From a virus, in the IMG/VR virus record IMGVR_UViG_3300032893_001259, positions 1 through 40,693 of that record: a DNA stretch of 40,693 nucleotides; one strand, given 5' to 3'. The notes beneath the pieces are model-generated. The model was not told the DNA's origin, did no database searches, and was given only the letters and a program-made list of their open reading frames with translations. Shown here piece after piece: positions 32,121-39,128 of this stretch (within the stretch, counting starts at the first letter, position 1; each line of letters begins with the position of its first letter). A program made the translations under genes and the position numbers.

Positions 32121-32489
32121 TCACGCGGCCGAGTAGGAGACGACGGAGGCGCCCAGGGTGCCCCCGGACTTGACCCGGAGGAGCCCGCCAGGCCAGCTGG
32201 TCAAGGGCACGGTCGCGCTGAACCCGGTCACGGACCAGACATTGGACGACCGGACGTAATTGCCGATATTGGTCGGGTCCACGCCCGGCGTCGGGTCCAG
32301 GAACCACCACTCGACCTGCGCCCCCGTGGTCAGCGTCTGCACGAGCACCGTCAGCGTCTCGATCGCCACGCCCTGGGAGCCTTGGCCCGTCGTGGACGGC
32401 CCGCACATGCCGAAAAAATCGGGCGCGTACTGGCCCGCCGTGACCGGCACCTGGTACGTCAGGGTCCCGCGAAAGAGCGCCCCCGGCAC
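32121..32489 (-). CDS. small beta-rich virion protein (paralogue A)
   Basis: A 122-residue protein starting with GTG. It has LTYQVPVTAGQYAPDFF, then VQTLTTGAQVEWWFLDP and SWPGGLLRVKSGGTLGASVV. The second half matches the C-terminal half of the gene just upstream (32508-33128) in order and spacing, so the two seem to be tandem copies. The function is probably surface decoration; family not recognised. Confidence 0.6.
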   Translation of the reverse strand: MPGALFRGTLTYQVPVTAGQYAPDFFGMCGPSTTGQGSQGVAIETLTVLVQTLTTGAQVEWWFLDPTPGVDPTNIGNYVRSSNVWSVTGFSATVPLTSWPGGLLRVKSGGTLGASVVSYSAA

Positions 32490-32507
32490 GGCTCGCCGCC
32501 CCGGCGG

Positions 32508-33128
32508 TCAGTCGGCCGAGTACATGAAGGTCGTGCCCGGCGTCCCGATCGTGTCCCCGTGCGTCCCGTCCGACTTGCACCGGAGCAGCGCCGCCGGATA
32601 GCTCGCCAACGCCGTCGTCGTCGACCCCAAGGCCGACAACCACGACGCCACCCCCAACTTATAGTTGGTCAGGGTCACGTAATCGGTCGCCGACGGGTCC
32701 CAGAGCCACAGCTCCATGGTCGCCCCCGTCGTCAACGCCGTCACGCACCCCGTGACGCCCAACAGCGACGTGTTCCCAATCCCCACCGATGAGATCGCTG
32801 GCGCCAGAAACACCTGGTCCTGCGCGTACCGCGTCGCCGCGTACCCCGTCGCCGCCGTCCCCGTCGTGATCGTCGACGGCACCTTGGGCGTCACCGGCAC
32901 CGTCACCAAGTTGCTCCCCGTCGCCGTCGACGCCGTACAGGTATACAACGTCCCCGAGATCGTGAACGTGTCGCCGTAGTTGATCCACCCCGTCAACGAC
33001 ACCGTCCCCGTGAGCACAATGCTCGTCGCGTTCTGCGCCGTCGACCCCGACGTCTGCAACGTCCCACTCACCGACAACCCCGGCCCCGGTACCAGGAAAC
33101 TCACCTTCCCCTTGTACTGCGCCGCCAT
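32508..33128 (-). CDS. beta-rich virion protein (paralogue B) with shared module
   Basis: A 206-residue protein; ATG 33128 chosen over the longer Gly/Arg-rich start. Residues ~15-85 hold the reused module GDTFTISGTLYTCTASTATG plus VTVPVTPKVPSTITTGTAAT. The C-terminal half (VTALTTGATMELWLWDPSAT; ALASYPAALLRCKSDGTHGD) parallels the next gene. No signal peptide. Likely a virion surface protein. Confidence 0.65.
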   Translation of the reverse strand: MAAQYKGKVSFLVPGPGLSVSGTLQTSGSTAQNATSIVLTGTVSLTGWINYGDTFTISGTLYTCTASTATGSNLVTVPVTPKVPSTITTGTAATGYAATRYAQDQVFLAPAISSVGIGNTSLLGVTGCVTALTTGATMELWLWDPSATDYVTLTNYKLGVASWLSALGSTTTALASYPAALLRCKSDGTHGDTIGTPGTTFMYSAD

Positions 33129-33676
33129 ACCACCCCCACTCCACCCGTGCCGCGGTCCCCTCCCCACCCCCTCACTGGCGCGATGCTGCCACCAGCCCAG
33201 TCTATTTTACCGTGTTTCTCGGCACCCGCCCCGCCAGTATCACGCCAGCCCTTTGACTTAACCGCGCCTATAGAGGGTCAACGAAACGCCGCTGGCAGTC
33301 CATTGCAACGTCTGTGAAGCGGCCGCCCCCTACCACCCCGGTTGGGTCCTGTGAAGGGGGGGGGTCCGCAATCCTGGCGCGGCGCAACTCGCGAGCTGCG
33401 TTCGACGTCGCTGGCATGTTTCGCTCGATACTCCGTCATCGGATTACTGGCGAGAATGGTAGTTCTCAGCACTAACCACCCCGTTAACCCCCTCTCCTGA
33501 CACTCAACACTGCATACTCCACTGCAGCACCCCGCCACTCAAGGAACGTGCACGCGCGCATCCGCCGCTTCTCTGCCCGGGTCGGCCCATTAACTGCAGA
33601 GTGGGAAGTGGTTGAAGAGGGAGCTGTCGATCGAAAGCGCTCCGATCTGACGCATGCCACTGAGGCCGTATAAAGC
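33129..33676. other. 548-base stretch without a convincing gene
   Basis: This lies between the small-terminase gene and the surface-protein block. Composition is less GC-biased than the flanks. On the leftward strand there are frames up to ~85 codons but none with family features or a good ribosome binding site. The best is a 67-codon frame 33687-33484, which I do not accept as a gene. It contains a run of nine G (33356-33364), an inverted pair TTGAC/GTCAA around 33253-33281 and a leftward TAAAAT near 33215-33210. It may carry a promoter for the surface block. Confidence 0.6.
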
Positions 33677-34297
33677 TCAAGCGCCATAAAGGCGCCCACT
33701 GGTGAGGGGAATTGCGCTCCCCAAGGCGCGGGTACTTCCGGGCCCTGCATCGAACTGGTCTGCGGGCTTGAGTTGGTAGGGCTGCTCGTACGCATTGGCG
33801 GTCTTGACCGCACTGGCCCGCAACGCGTCCAGGTGCAGCAGGTTGGCATTGACAGTGACGGTCACAGCGGGCTTCTGGTCTCCCAACTCTGACGGGTTCC
33901 ATCGCGTGGCCGTCCAATGGCGGACATCGGCGCGGGCTTTTGCACGGGCCACATCTTCCTTCGTGACTAGCCCTTCCCGCTCTTCGAGGCTATCGACGAT
34001 CGCCAGGGCTTCCTCGACCATCGCGTGCGCACCGTCGGGCCGGGCGCCGGCGAGCCGGCGGGACACTTCATCCCGGCCGAAGCGTTGCCACAGCGCGGTC
34101 ATTACCTGGCTGCGCTGCACCTCGGCGCTCGCCGTGGCGTTCAACTCTTTGACCAAGCTAGTCAGCGTGCCACCGCCCGCGACCCAGTCGCAGACATAGT
34201 CCAGCTCGGTTGCCCCGTCGACGCCAGCGGCGCGCATCTCACGCGCCCGTTGCTCCAGCTCGAGCGCGGCCGCGCGCACGCGGGGACGGCCGGCCAT
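33677..34297 (-). CDS. terS: terminase small subunit
   Basis: A 206-residue helical protein that should recognise the phage DNA and hand it to TerL. The first part has an Arg-rich helix and a DNA-binding-type segment (ELDYVCDWVAGGGTLTSLVK ELNATASAEV). The middle has AMVEEALAIVDSLEEREGLV and DVARAKARADVRHWTATRWN then PSELG, a phrase I know from many phage small terminases (ARxDVRxWxAxRWNPxELG), followed by TVTVNANLLHLDALRAS. Its ATG overlaps the tiny upstream gene. It lies 4.3 kb before terL, an unusual separation. Confidence 0.83.
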   Translation of the reverse strand: MAGRPRVRAAALELEQRAREMRAAGVDGATELDYVCDWVAGGGTLTSLVKELNATASAEVQRSQVMTALWQRFGRDEVSRRLAGARPDGAHAMVEEALAIVDSLEEREGLVTKEDVARAKARADVRHWTATRWNPSELGDQKPAVTVTVNANLLHLDALRASAVKTANAYEQPYQLKPADQFDAGPGSTRALGSAIPLTSGRLYGA

Positions 34298-34374
34298 CAG
34301 CGATTCGCCTCACGCGCGTGATAGGCCCCACAGGCCTCGGCGGTCTCCCCGCCGCACGCGACGCACCGCCTCAT
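34297..34374 (-). CDS. 25-residue Cys/His peptide
   Basis: A tiny frame MRRCVACGGETAEACGAYHA plus 5 more residues, with Cys-x2-Cys, a third Cys and a His that could bind zinc. Its start overlaps the stop of the basic protein upstream (ATGA) and its stop overlaps the terS ATG (TGATG). The exact coupling on both sides suggests that it is translated. Function unknown. Confidence 0.42.
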   Translation of the reverse strand: MRRCVACGGETAEACGAYHAREANR

Positions 34375-34520
34375 CGCTTCCCCCGCTTCTTGCCCTTGCC
34401 CTTCCGCTGGACGGCGTAGGCGATGGCCACCGCTCGACGCTGCGGCTTCCCGGCAGCCATCTCCGTCTCCACATTGCGGCTGAACGCCGCGCGGCCCTTC
34501 CCCTTGGCCAGCCGGCTCAT
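34371..34520 (-). CDS. small basic conserved phage protein
   Basis: A 49-residue, very basic protein (SRLAKGKGRAAFSRNVETEM then AAGKPQRRAVAIAYAVQRKG and a Lys/Arg tail). The pattern 'K-G-K ... S-x-N-x-x-x-E-x-x-x-G-K-P-x-x-Q/R-A-V-A-I-A' is frequent in phage late regions, function unknown, perhaps nucleic-acid binding. The ATG overlaps the preceding stop. Confidence 0.7.
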   Translation of the reverse strand: MSRLAKGKGRAAFSRNVETEMAAGKPQRRAVAIAYAVQRKGKGKKRGKR

Positions 34521-35218
34521 CAGAACGCGGCCACTTCGGACAGGTCGTACCCGACGCCCAGCGTCGCCGTGCCGGTCGCCAGCGTCGTGCCCCACAGCAC
34601 CCGAATCCCTTCGTTGGCCTGGAGCGTGAGCGGCGCGCAGTAGAGATTGACGCCGGCGTTGTACAGGTCGCCGACCACGTTGGTCCCGATAATGCCGAGC
34701 GCGACCGACGAGCCCAACGGCATCGCGCCGAACGGCTGGCTGTCCTGCGTGCCCGTGCCGCCCGAGAGCACCGTGGCGGGCGCCGTGGCGTTATAGATCG
34801 AGATCCCGACCCCGATCGAGCCCGAGCCCGTCTTCATGCTGTTCGAGCCTGTGGCCGACAACGTCGCCGCCGTGCCGTTGGTCGTATCGCCGACCGTGAA
34901 GCTCCGGACGACGTAGCAGAGCAGCGGCGTGATCGTCTGGACCGTCACCGCGGTCGTGGTCGTCACGATCGCCCATACGCGGGTCACGACGAGCGTGTTG
35001 GCCCCGGTGTACCGCAAGCTGTTCTGGATGCCGTTGGCGATCGCGCCCGCGGCGTTGCCCGGCGTAAAGACCCGGTAATGCCCCAGCGTCTTGCCGCCCG
35101 TATTGACGTCCAACGGCCGGTGCGCCGTCCGGAGCGCCCAGTACGTGGGATCGATCTGCGCCTGCAGCGTGCCCGCGACCGCGGCGGTCGCTTGGTTGCC
35201 TGATTCAAGTGTCGACAT
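34520..35218 (-). CDS. virion surface/head decoration-like protein
   Basis: A 232-residue beta-rich protein with few charges. The start LESGNQATAAVAGTLQAQID and RTAHRPLDVNTGGKTLGHYR, then a strand-rich domain with TRVWAIVTTTTAVTVQTITP and, at the end, LTLQANEGIRVLWGTTLATG TATL. Resembles virion proteins of many uncultured phages that carry a jelly-roll-like domain. Position upstream of terS suggests an abundant decoration protein. Confidence 0.65.
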   Translation of the reverse strand: MSTLESGNQATAAVAGTLQAQIDPTYWALRTAHRPLDVNTGGKTLGHYRVFTPGNAAGAIANGIQNSLRYTGANTLVVTRVWAIVTTTTAVTVQTITPLLCYVVRSFTVGDTTNGTAATLSATGSNSMKTGSGSIGVGISIYNATAPATVLSGGTGTQDSQPFGAMPLGSSVALGIIGTNVVGDLYNAGVNLYCAPLTLQANEGIRVLWGTTLATGTATLGVGYDLSEVAAF

Positions 35219-35298
35219 GGTCGCTACTTAGACTCCGAAGCCGGTCGAGCGTGAGGAAGAGACGACGGGAACACCGAGAGACGCAATGCCAGGGCGCA

Positions 35299-36096
35299 TC
35301 AGCCGTCGCCCCCGTGACTGTCGAGACACGAGAGCACGACCTGGTCGAAGACCGCCTGCGCCTGGCCCGGGACCAGCCCCACCGCCGTATACGACCCGAA
35401 GACCGTCGTGGCCGGCACCGTCGGGAGCGGCGCGCGCGTCGGGAACGTCACCGCGTTGGCCGCCGCCACCACGAAGGCGTCACAGGTCACCGTGACGTTG
35501 CCCAGCGTGACCGCCGTGGCGTCCGAGTAGGTCGCCGCCAGCTTGGGCGTCACATACACCCGGCAGGTGTTCCCCGACGCATAGGCGATCTGCGTGCAAC
35601 TGTAGGTCTGCGCCGAGACCGTAAACGTCTCGCCCGGCATGATATAGCCGGTCATGCTCGCGGTGCCCTTGAGCAGGATCGACGGGCTGTTGATCGTGTT
35701 GCCGGATCCGCTCGTCTGGATCGACCCCGTGGTCACGAGACTCCAGACCCCGGTCAGGCTGATCGTGTCCCCGGGATTGATCGTCCCCGTACACGTCCCC
35801 GCCCCGATCGTGATCAGCCGGTCGCCCGCCGCGGCCGCCACCGTGACGTTGGGTGACGTCGCGATCGTGAGCCCCGCCGTCGCCACCACCGTGTTGAACG
35901 TCCCCGGCACCCCGGCGTTCGAGGCCACCGAGCTGCGGCTGCTGCTGATGATCTGGAGCACCCGCGCATGCGCCGTCTGCTTCGTGGCCGCACTGGCCTG
36001 CTCCCACGGCAACCCCACCGTCCCCGACAACTGCGTCAACGCCTGCTGCTGCGCCTCATACGCCACCATCGCGATGTTGCGCGGACTCATCTTCAT
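35299..36096 (-). CDS. virion protein with shared beta module
   Basis: A 265-residue protein. The first 60 residues are helical (NIAMVAYEAQQQALTQLSGT; TKQTAHARVLQIISSSRSSV). The remainder is beta-rich with two related segments: GDRLITIGAGTCTGTINPGD TISLTG and ETFTVSAQTYSCTQIAYASG followed by CRVYVTPKLAATYSDATAVT. The latter module recurs in the nozzle-like protein and in the gene at 32508-33128. The end has TTVFGSYTAVGLVPGQAQAV. Probably a structural protein; exact place in the virion unknown. Confidence 0.62.
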   Translation of the reverse strand: MKMSPRNIAMVAYEAQQQALTQLSGTVGLPWEQASAATKQTAHARVLQIISSSRSSVASNAGVPGTFNTVVATAGLTIATSPNVTVAAAAGDRLITIGAGTCTGTINPGDTISLTGVWSLVTTGSIQTSGSGNTINSPSILLKGTASMTGYIMPGETFTVSAQTYSCTQIAYASGNTCRVYVTPKLAATYSDATAVTLGNVTVTCDAFVVAAANAVTFPTRAPLPTVPATTVFGSYTAVGLVPGQAQAVFDQVVLSCLDSHGGDG

Positions 36097-36141
36097 ACGT
36101 CGCTACCTCTCGATGCGTCCAACGGTAGATGGCGCAGCGGG

Positions 36142-36390
36142 TTAGCCCCGCGCCTTGTGCAAATGCTTCTTCGCCGTGGCAGGGAGCGCCGCGGTCAGTC
36201 CTTTGTTCTCCGCTATATGCAGAATGCGGCGGTGGATGTCGCTCACGTTCCCGCCCTTCACCTTCCCCGCCAGGTCCCACGCGGCCTTGACGCTCCGCGC
36301 ATCCGTGATCGGCTCGGACCCGTGCGGCCCGGCATGACTCTCGGGCCGCTTCCGCGCCGCATTCAGCTTGGCCGTCCGCCCCGTGGCCAT
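36142..36390 (-). CDS. conserved small phage protein
   Basis: An 82-residue basic protein. It contains EPITDARSVKAAWDLAGKVK and DIHRRILHIAENKGLTAALP, a motif layout (xPxTDAxSVxxAW...xIxRRIxxIAxxKG) that I know from small phage proteins related to the DUF6582-type group. Function unknown. ATG 36390 is preferred over the TTG at 36396, which overlaps the preceding stop. Confidence 0.65.
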   Translation of the reverse strand: MATGRTAKLNAARKRPESHAGPHGSEPITDARSVKAAWDLAGKVKGGNVSDIHRRILHIAENKGLTAALPATAKKHLHKARG

Positions 36391-36392
36391 GG

Positions 36393-36509
36393 TCAAGGCA
36401 CCTTGTTGGGCACCTGCCCCACCAGCTTGGGGTTCCGCTTGGCCACGTAGAACCCCGTGACAAACCCGGCCACCGCGAAGACCACGGCAATGGTCACATA
36501 CGTCAGCAC
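36393..36509 (-). CDS. tiny single-pass membrane protein
   Basis: Thirty-eight residues with GTG start; GAGG stands 5 bases upstream. One membrane segment (TYVTIAVVFAVAGFVTGFYV) followed by a basic, Pro/Val-rich tail (AKRNPKLVGQVPNKVP). The stop is 2 bases before the next ATG. The good ribosome binding site and the clean N-in or N-out TM helix make it likely. Shorter than usual cut-offs. Confidence 0.58.
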   Translation of the reverse strand: MLTYVTIAVVFAVAGFVTGFYVAKRNPKLVGQVPNKVP

Positions 36510-36594
36510 GTCTGCCTCATGGCTACGAGAATGCCCCGTGCCGGGGCGGAAAGGGCCCCAGGAGCCACGATCGGGCCCTGGACGACGCCCAGCA

Positions 36595-36810
36595 CTAGGA
36601 CGCGGCCGGCGGGGCGCTCAGCGCCCCCAGCGCGGTCGAGGCCGCTTGAATGGCTGAGGTCGCCGAGCCCAGCGCCGTGATGGCGGTCTGGACGTCGGTG
36701 TCCGGCGTACTGGGCACAGCGGCCGGGAGGGCCGCCACAGCGGCCTGTAAGGCCGACACGGCCGCGGCGAGCGCGGCGGTCTGGGCCTCGAGAGACGTGG
36801 TGAGACTCAT
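36595..36810 (-). CDS. Ala-rich helical protein
   Basis: A 71-residue protein, start at ATG 36810 with GAGG 8 bases upstream (GTG 36864 would add 18 residues but coincides with the hairpin end). It is nearly all Ala/Thr/Leu helix with heptad spacing (TTSLEAQTAALAAAVSALQA; LGSATSAIQAASTALGALSA) and a Pro break in the middle, so it likely forms a trimeric or antiparallel coil. Small virion-associated proteins of this style are common in phages; role unknown. Confidence 0.55.
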   Translation of the reverse strand: MSLTTSLEAQTAALAAAVSALQAAVAALPAAVPSTPDTDVQTAITALGSATSAIQAASTALGALSAPPAAS

Positions 36811-36866
36811 GAGCGATGCCTCAAGACGATGGAGCGTGGAGAGAATCTCATGCTCGGAGAACACAA

Positions 36867-36889
36867 CGGCCCCCGAACCGCTGGGGCCG
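36867..36889 (-). terminator. hairpin after first late gene
   Basis: CGGCCCC (36867-36873) can pair with GGGGCCG (36883-36889), leaving a 9-base loop, immediately behind the stop codon of the leftward gene 36890-37258. On the transcript the stem is followed by UUGUGUUCU, a weak U-rich stretch. This may be a partial (attenuating) terminator. Confidence 0.42.
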
Positions 36890-37258
36890 CTAGTGCTTGA
36901 ACGTGGCCGGGATACCCATCCCAGCGCCCTTGGTCGCTTCCTCGCTGACCCGGCGAACGTGGGCCTCGCCCTGGCCCGCACCGATCATCGCCGTCGCCAA
37001 CGCACGCCCCGTCTGGTTGGTCGGGCCCTTCTCGAACTCCCCGTTGCCCCCCTCGCTCGTGTGCGAGATTGGAAAGTCCTTGGTGCGGCTCATGGAGACC
37101 CGGCCCTCCTGGCCCGGCTGGTTCTTCCGGCCCATGCCGCCCGACGGGTGCTCCTTGCCGAACGCGGGACCCGGATGCTTCTCGATCTTGGCGGGCGCGG
37201 ACTGCTTGAGGTGCTCCACCGTGCCGAAGGGGCCGGACTTGTTGCCGAGTTTCGCCAT
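36890..37258 (-). CDS. hypothetical first late gene product
   Basis: A 122-residue basic, Gly/Lys/Pro-rich and probably disordered protein. Start at ATG 37258 with GAGGA 5 bases upstream. It contains KLGNKSGPFGTVEHLKQSAP, repeated KxxPGxxxxKEHPSGG-like parts, and RTKDFPISHTSEGGNGEFEK. The C-terminus GKATKGAGMGIPATF-like segment is also polar. No family recognised. It is the first gene behind the late promoter and is followed by a hairpin. Confidence 0.6.
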   Translation of the reverse strand: MAKLGNKSGPFGTVEHLKQSAPAKIEKHPGPAFGKEHPSGGMGRKNQPGQEGRVSMSRTKDFPISHTSEGGNGEFEKGPTNQTGRALATAMIGAGQGEAHVRRVSEEATKGAGMGIPATFKH

Positions 37259-37327
37259 ACCGTCCTCGAGGACCAGACGAGCGGGTGAACGACCGAGGCG
37301 CAGGCGTGGCCGGCGCCAGACGGCTCT

Positions 37328-37356
37328 ACGATACCACCGGGCCAGCCACGGCGCAA
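37328..37356 (-). promoter_or_regulatory. candidate late leftward promoter
   Basis: Reading leftward: TTGCGC (37356-37351), a 17-base spacer, TATCGT (37333-37328), about 70 bases before the first late ATG (37258). Both boxes match a sigma70 promoter moderately. No other leftward candidate in 37259-37502 is better. Confidence 0.42.
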
Positions 37357-37424
37357 GATGACAGGGCATGGCGTGCGACGGGGGCACCGCTGGCGGCGCG
37401 AGGCGCGCTGGCGCAAATTGGCCC

Positions 37425-37453
37425 TTGACGGATCGCGGGAGCGGCAGTATTCT
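37425..37453 (+). promoter_or_regulatory. early rightward promoter
   Basis: TTGACG (37425-37430), a 17-base spacer and TATTCT (37448-37453) form a good sigma70 promoter, about 50 bases before the ATG of the XRE-type gene. Expected start of transcription is near 37460, just before the GTGAAC operator. Confidence 0.65.
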
Positions 37454-37466
37454 CGTGCTCCGCAAC

Positions 37467-37484
37467 GTGAACGTGTGTGAACAT
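37467..37484 (+). promoter_or_regulatory. GTGAAC-N4-GTGAAC operator
   Basis: Two GTGAAC half-sites (37467-37472 and 37477-37482) one helical turn apart, 13 bases past the -10 box and before the XRE-type gene. The same 18-bp element with one difference occurs at 7410-7427 next to the leftward promoter of the early arm. Likely a repressor site, perhaps for the gene product that follows it; the binding protein is inferred. Confidence 0.58.
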
Positions 37485-37502
37485 TCTGCGAGACGACGCT
37501 GC

Positions 37503-37748
37503 ATGACGCGACTGACGCGCCGCCAATTGTATCAACGCCGGAGCGGCCTGACCCAGCGACAACTGGCCCAGGTGCTGGGTCTCTCCGTCGGTCAGGTGAA
37601 CGGCCTCCTGCAAGGCCACAAAGGCCGCGCGCCCCGGCCCCGCACCCGGCAGGCCATGCGCCGGATGGCGGCGCTGTTGGGCGTGAGTGCGCAGGCGCTG
37701 TGGGGGCCGCAGAGTTTGCGCCCGATCCGCTGGACCGAGTACCCCTAA
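37503..37748 (+). CDS. XRE-family (Cro/CI-like) HTH regulator
   Basis: An 81-residue DNA-binding protein. It has a helix-turn-helix LTQRQLAQVLGLSVGQVNGL at about 20-39 followed by LQGHKGRAPRPRTRQAMRRM and AALLGVSAQALWG, the usual end of this fold. ATG 37503 was chosen because upstream codons would lie over the promoter and operator. It stands first in the rightward arm, under a sigma70 promoter with an operator-like site, so it probably controls its own gene and, through the copy at 7410, the leftward island. There is no dimerisation domain as in CI, so it is closer to Cro in size. Confidence 0.8.
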   Translation: MTRLTRRQLYQRRSGLTQRQLAQVLGLSVGQVNGLLQGHKGRAPRPRTRQAMRRMAALLGVSAQALWGPQSLRPIRWTEYP

Positions 37749-37785
37749 TTTGCTGCACGCGATTGCAGCGCGGAGGACTGACCCG

Positions 37786-38328
37786 ATGGCCGATCCCGTT
37801 GTCGCTCGGACCACCCAGACCTACGCCCCGATCCCCGAGGGCGAGTACCAAGCCGTCTGCGTCGACGTCATCGACCTGGGCCGGCACCTGAACGAGCAGT
37901 ATGCCCAGATCCAGCCCAAAGTCGCGCTCATCTTTCAGCTCGTGGACGAGCACGGCGCGCGGCATGAGCTGGCCGAGTGGTTCACCGTCAGTATGGGCGA
38001 CAAGGCCCGACTGCGGGCCTTCCTCGAGCAGTGGCGGGGGCGGCGCTACACGCCGGAGCAGCTCGCGGCCGGCGTCCCGCTGGACAAGCTGACGGGCCAG
38101 AACGCCTACATCACCGTCCGGCACAATCGGGTCAACGACAAAGTGTTCGCCAACGCGTTCAATATCCGGCCGCTGGGCAAGCGCGACCCGGCGATCACAG
38201 CGACCGGCTACACCCGGGCGCCCTACTGGGAGACCGTCCGCGCCAAAGCGATTCCTGAGGACCCGTCGCCCGAGCCGGATACCGATGACGGGCTGCCGGC
38301 CGAGGACGATTCGGACCTAGCATTCTAA
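37786..38328 (+). CDS. single-stranded-DNA-binding-like protein
   Basis: A 180-residue protein; a GGAGG lies 9 bases before ATG 37786. The N-terminal ~130 residues are beta-rich (EGEYQAVCVDVIDLGRHLNE; QPKVALIFQLVDEHGARHEL; GQNAYITVRHNRVNDKVFAN), in line with an OB-fold as in the phage SSB-like group. The end is very acidic and finishes EDDSDLAF, like the acidic hydrophobic tip used by SSB proteins to recruit replication partners. Its role would be to coat ssDNA in replication or recombination. A decayed HNH reading frame follows in the same frame behind the stop. Confidence 0.72.
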   Translation: MADPVVARTTQTYAPIPEGEYQAVCVDVIDLGRHLNEQYAQIQPKVALIFQLVDEHGARHELAEWFTVSMGDKARLRAFLEQWRGRRYTPEQLAAGVPLDKLTGQNAYITVRHNRVNDKVFANAFNIRPLGKRDPAITATGYTRAPYWETVRAKAIPEDPSPEPDTDDGLPAEDDSDLAF

Positions 38329-38589
38329 TGCGACGCAGCCTACCACTTGTGCGGCAATCGGGCATGCGTCAATCCAGCGCATCTCGAGCCGGTAACGCCC
38401 AGAACCAACGTCCTGCGAGGGGAAGGCTTAACCGCTCGTCTCGCACGCGTGACACATTGCCCAAGGGGCCATGAATACACGGAAGCCAACACGCGCCACT
38501 ATGAAGGCGAGCGGCACTGCCGCGCATGCGCCCGTGAACGTCAACGCAGATTATTTGCGCAACGGCGCATGCGCGCGGGCACCCCGTGA
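38329..38589 (+). pseudogene. truncated HNH endonuclease remnant
   Basis: From the codon after the SSB-like gene's TAA, the same frame reads CDAAYHLCGNRACVNPAHLE, RTNVLRG, then HCPRGHEYTEAN and CRACARER. This is the second half of an HNH nuclease like that at 13301-13798 (there DHLCRNRVCVNPAHLE). The N-terminal half with AHR-type and GPIP segments is missing, Asp before the first His is replaced by Tyr, and no start codon fits except a TTG at 38347. It probably is a remnant left by deletion, not an active enzyme. Confidence 0.75.
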
Positions 38590-38969
38590 GTCCTGACCGC
38601 GTGGTCGCTAAGACAGGCGTGAGCGACTTTGAACCCGATTCTCACGACAGCCTGATCCAATCTTATGCTGAGATCGGGCAGCGGTGGGCACCTCTTTTCG
38701 CCAGGTATGGACCGGGCAACGTCACAGAAAGACTTTTCAAATCCCTTGTCTCTTCTATCGCGGTCGAAATCCGCGACGGCGCAGCCGCGGAGGGCCAGAA
38801 GATCACGGACGGGGCGACCGAGGCGCGGGCGTATGCGGACCCGCGGACCAAGGCGATGCTGGACGAGATTCTGTTCGGCCGCGTGCAGTTCGCGCAGGCC
38901 GAGTGCGATCTCGAGATGGTGAAAGAGAAATTGCGGCGGCTGGACGCCGTGACGCGCAGAGGCATCTAA
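38586..38969 (+). CDS. conserved phage protein, helical
   Basis: A 127-residue protein; the GTG at 38586 overlaps the stop of the HNH remnant (GTGA). The second half is helical: IAVEIRDGAAAEGQKITDGA, TEARAYADPRTKAMLDEILF GR, then AECDLEMVKEKLRRLDAV. The pattern of A-x-A-x-P-R followed by a long coil ending in a basic helix recalls small recombination-associated phage proteins, but I cannot assign a family. Confidence 0.58.
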   Translation: MSPDRVVAKTGVSDFEPDSHDSLIQSYAEIGQRWAPLFARYGPGNVTERLFKSLVSSIAVEIRDGAAAEGQKITDGATEARAYADPRTKAMLDEILFGRVQFAQAECDLEMVKEKLRRLDAVTRRGI

Positions 38970-39011
38970 GAACCAGCAACAGATAGCGCCGTACGAAGCG
39001 GGTGGGCTGAA

Positions 39012-39128
39012 GGGGCATGCGTTATCTTCGGGAGATAAAGTCGCAAGCCTGGCAGGTGCGTGACCACCCGCGACACCGTTGGGAGATGGGCTGATGGGGT
39101 AGTGTTCTCCTTGCATAGACGCTGCCCC
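39012..39128 (+). ncRNA. possible structured RNA segment (tentative)
   Basis: Within the 203-base gap 38970-39172, GGGGCA (39012-39017) plus GCGT (39019-39022) can pair with ACGC (39119-39122) plus TGCCCC (39123-39128), a 10-bp closing stem with one bulged T. Inside are TTATCT/AGATAA (39022-39038, pentaloop; it shares T39022 with the closing stem) and GTCGC/GCGAC (39040-39074). A stem of joined ends with a bulge next to a Ro60-like gene is how Y RNAs look, but no conserved Y-RNA sequence was confirmed. It might be plain intergenic DNA. Confidence 0.28.

Noticed and set aside
33250-33290. T7-like phage promoter suggested by a CTATAG-containing stretch
   Set aside because: There is no phage RNA polymerase gene, the rest of the consensus is missing and it occurs once.
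33484-33687. Leftward 67-codon frame after terS
   Set aside because: Only a weak start, no family features and no downstream coupling; kept as part of the gene-free stretch.
37259-37502. Attachment site or lysogeny module around the divergent promoters
   Set aside because: An XRE regulator and operators are present, but no integrase, excisionase, CI-type repressor with dimerisation domain or partition gene was found anywhere in the window.
39018-39095. 25-codon frame starting MRYLREIKSQAWQVRDHP
   Set aside because: No ribosome binding site at a good distance, no neighbour coupling, and it lies in the segment that folds; treated as chance.
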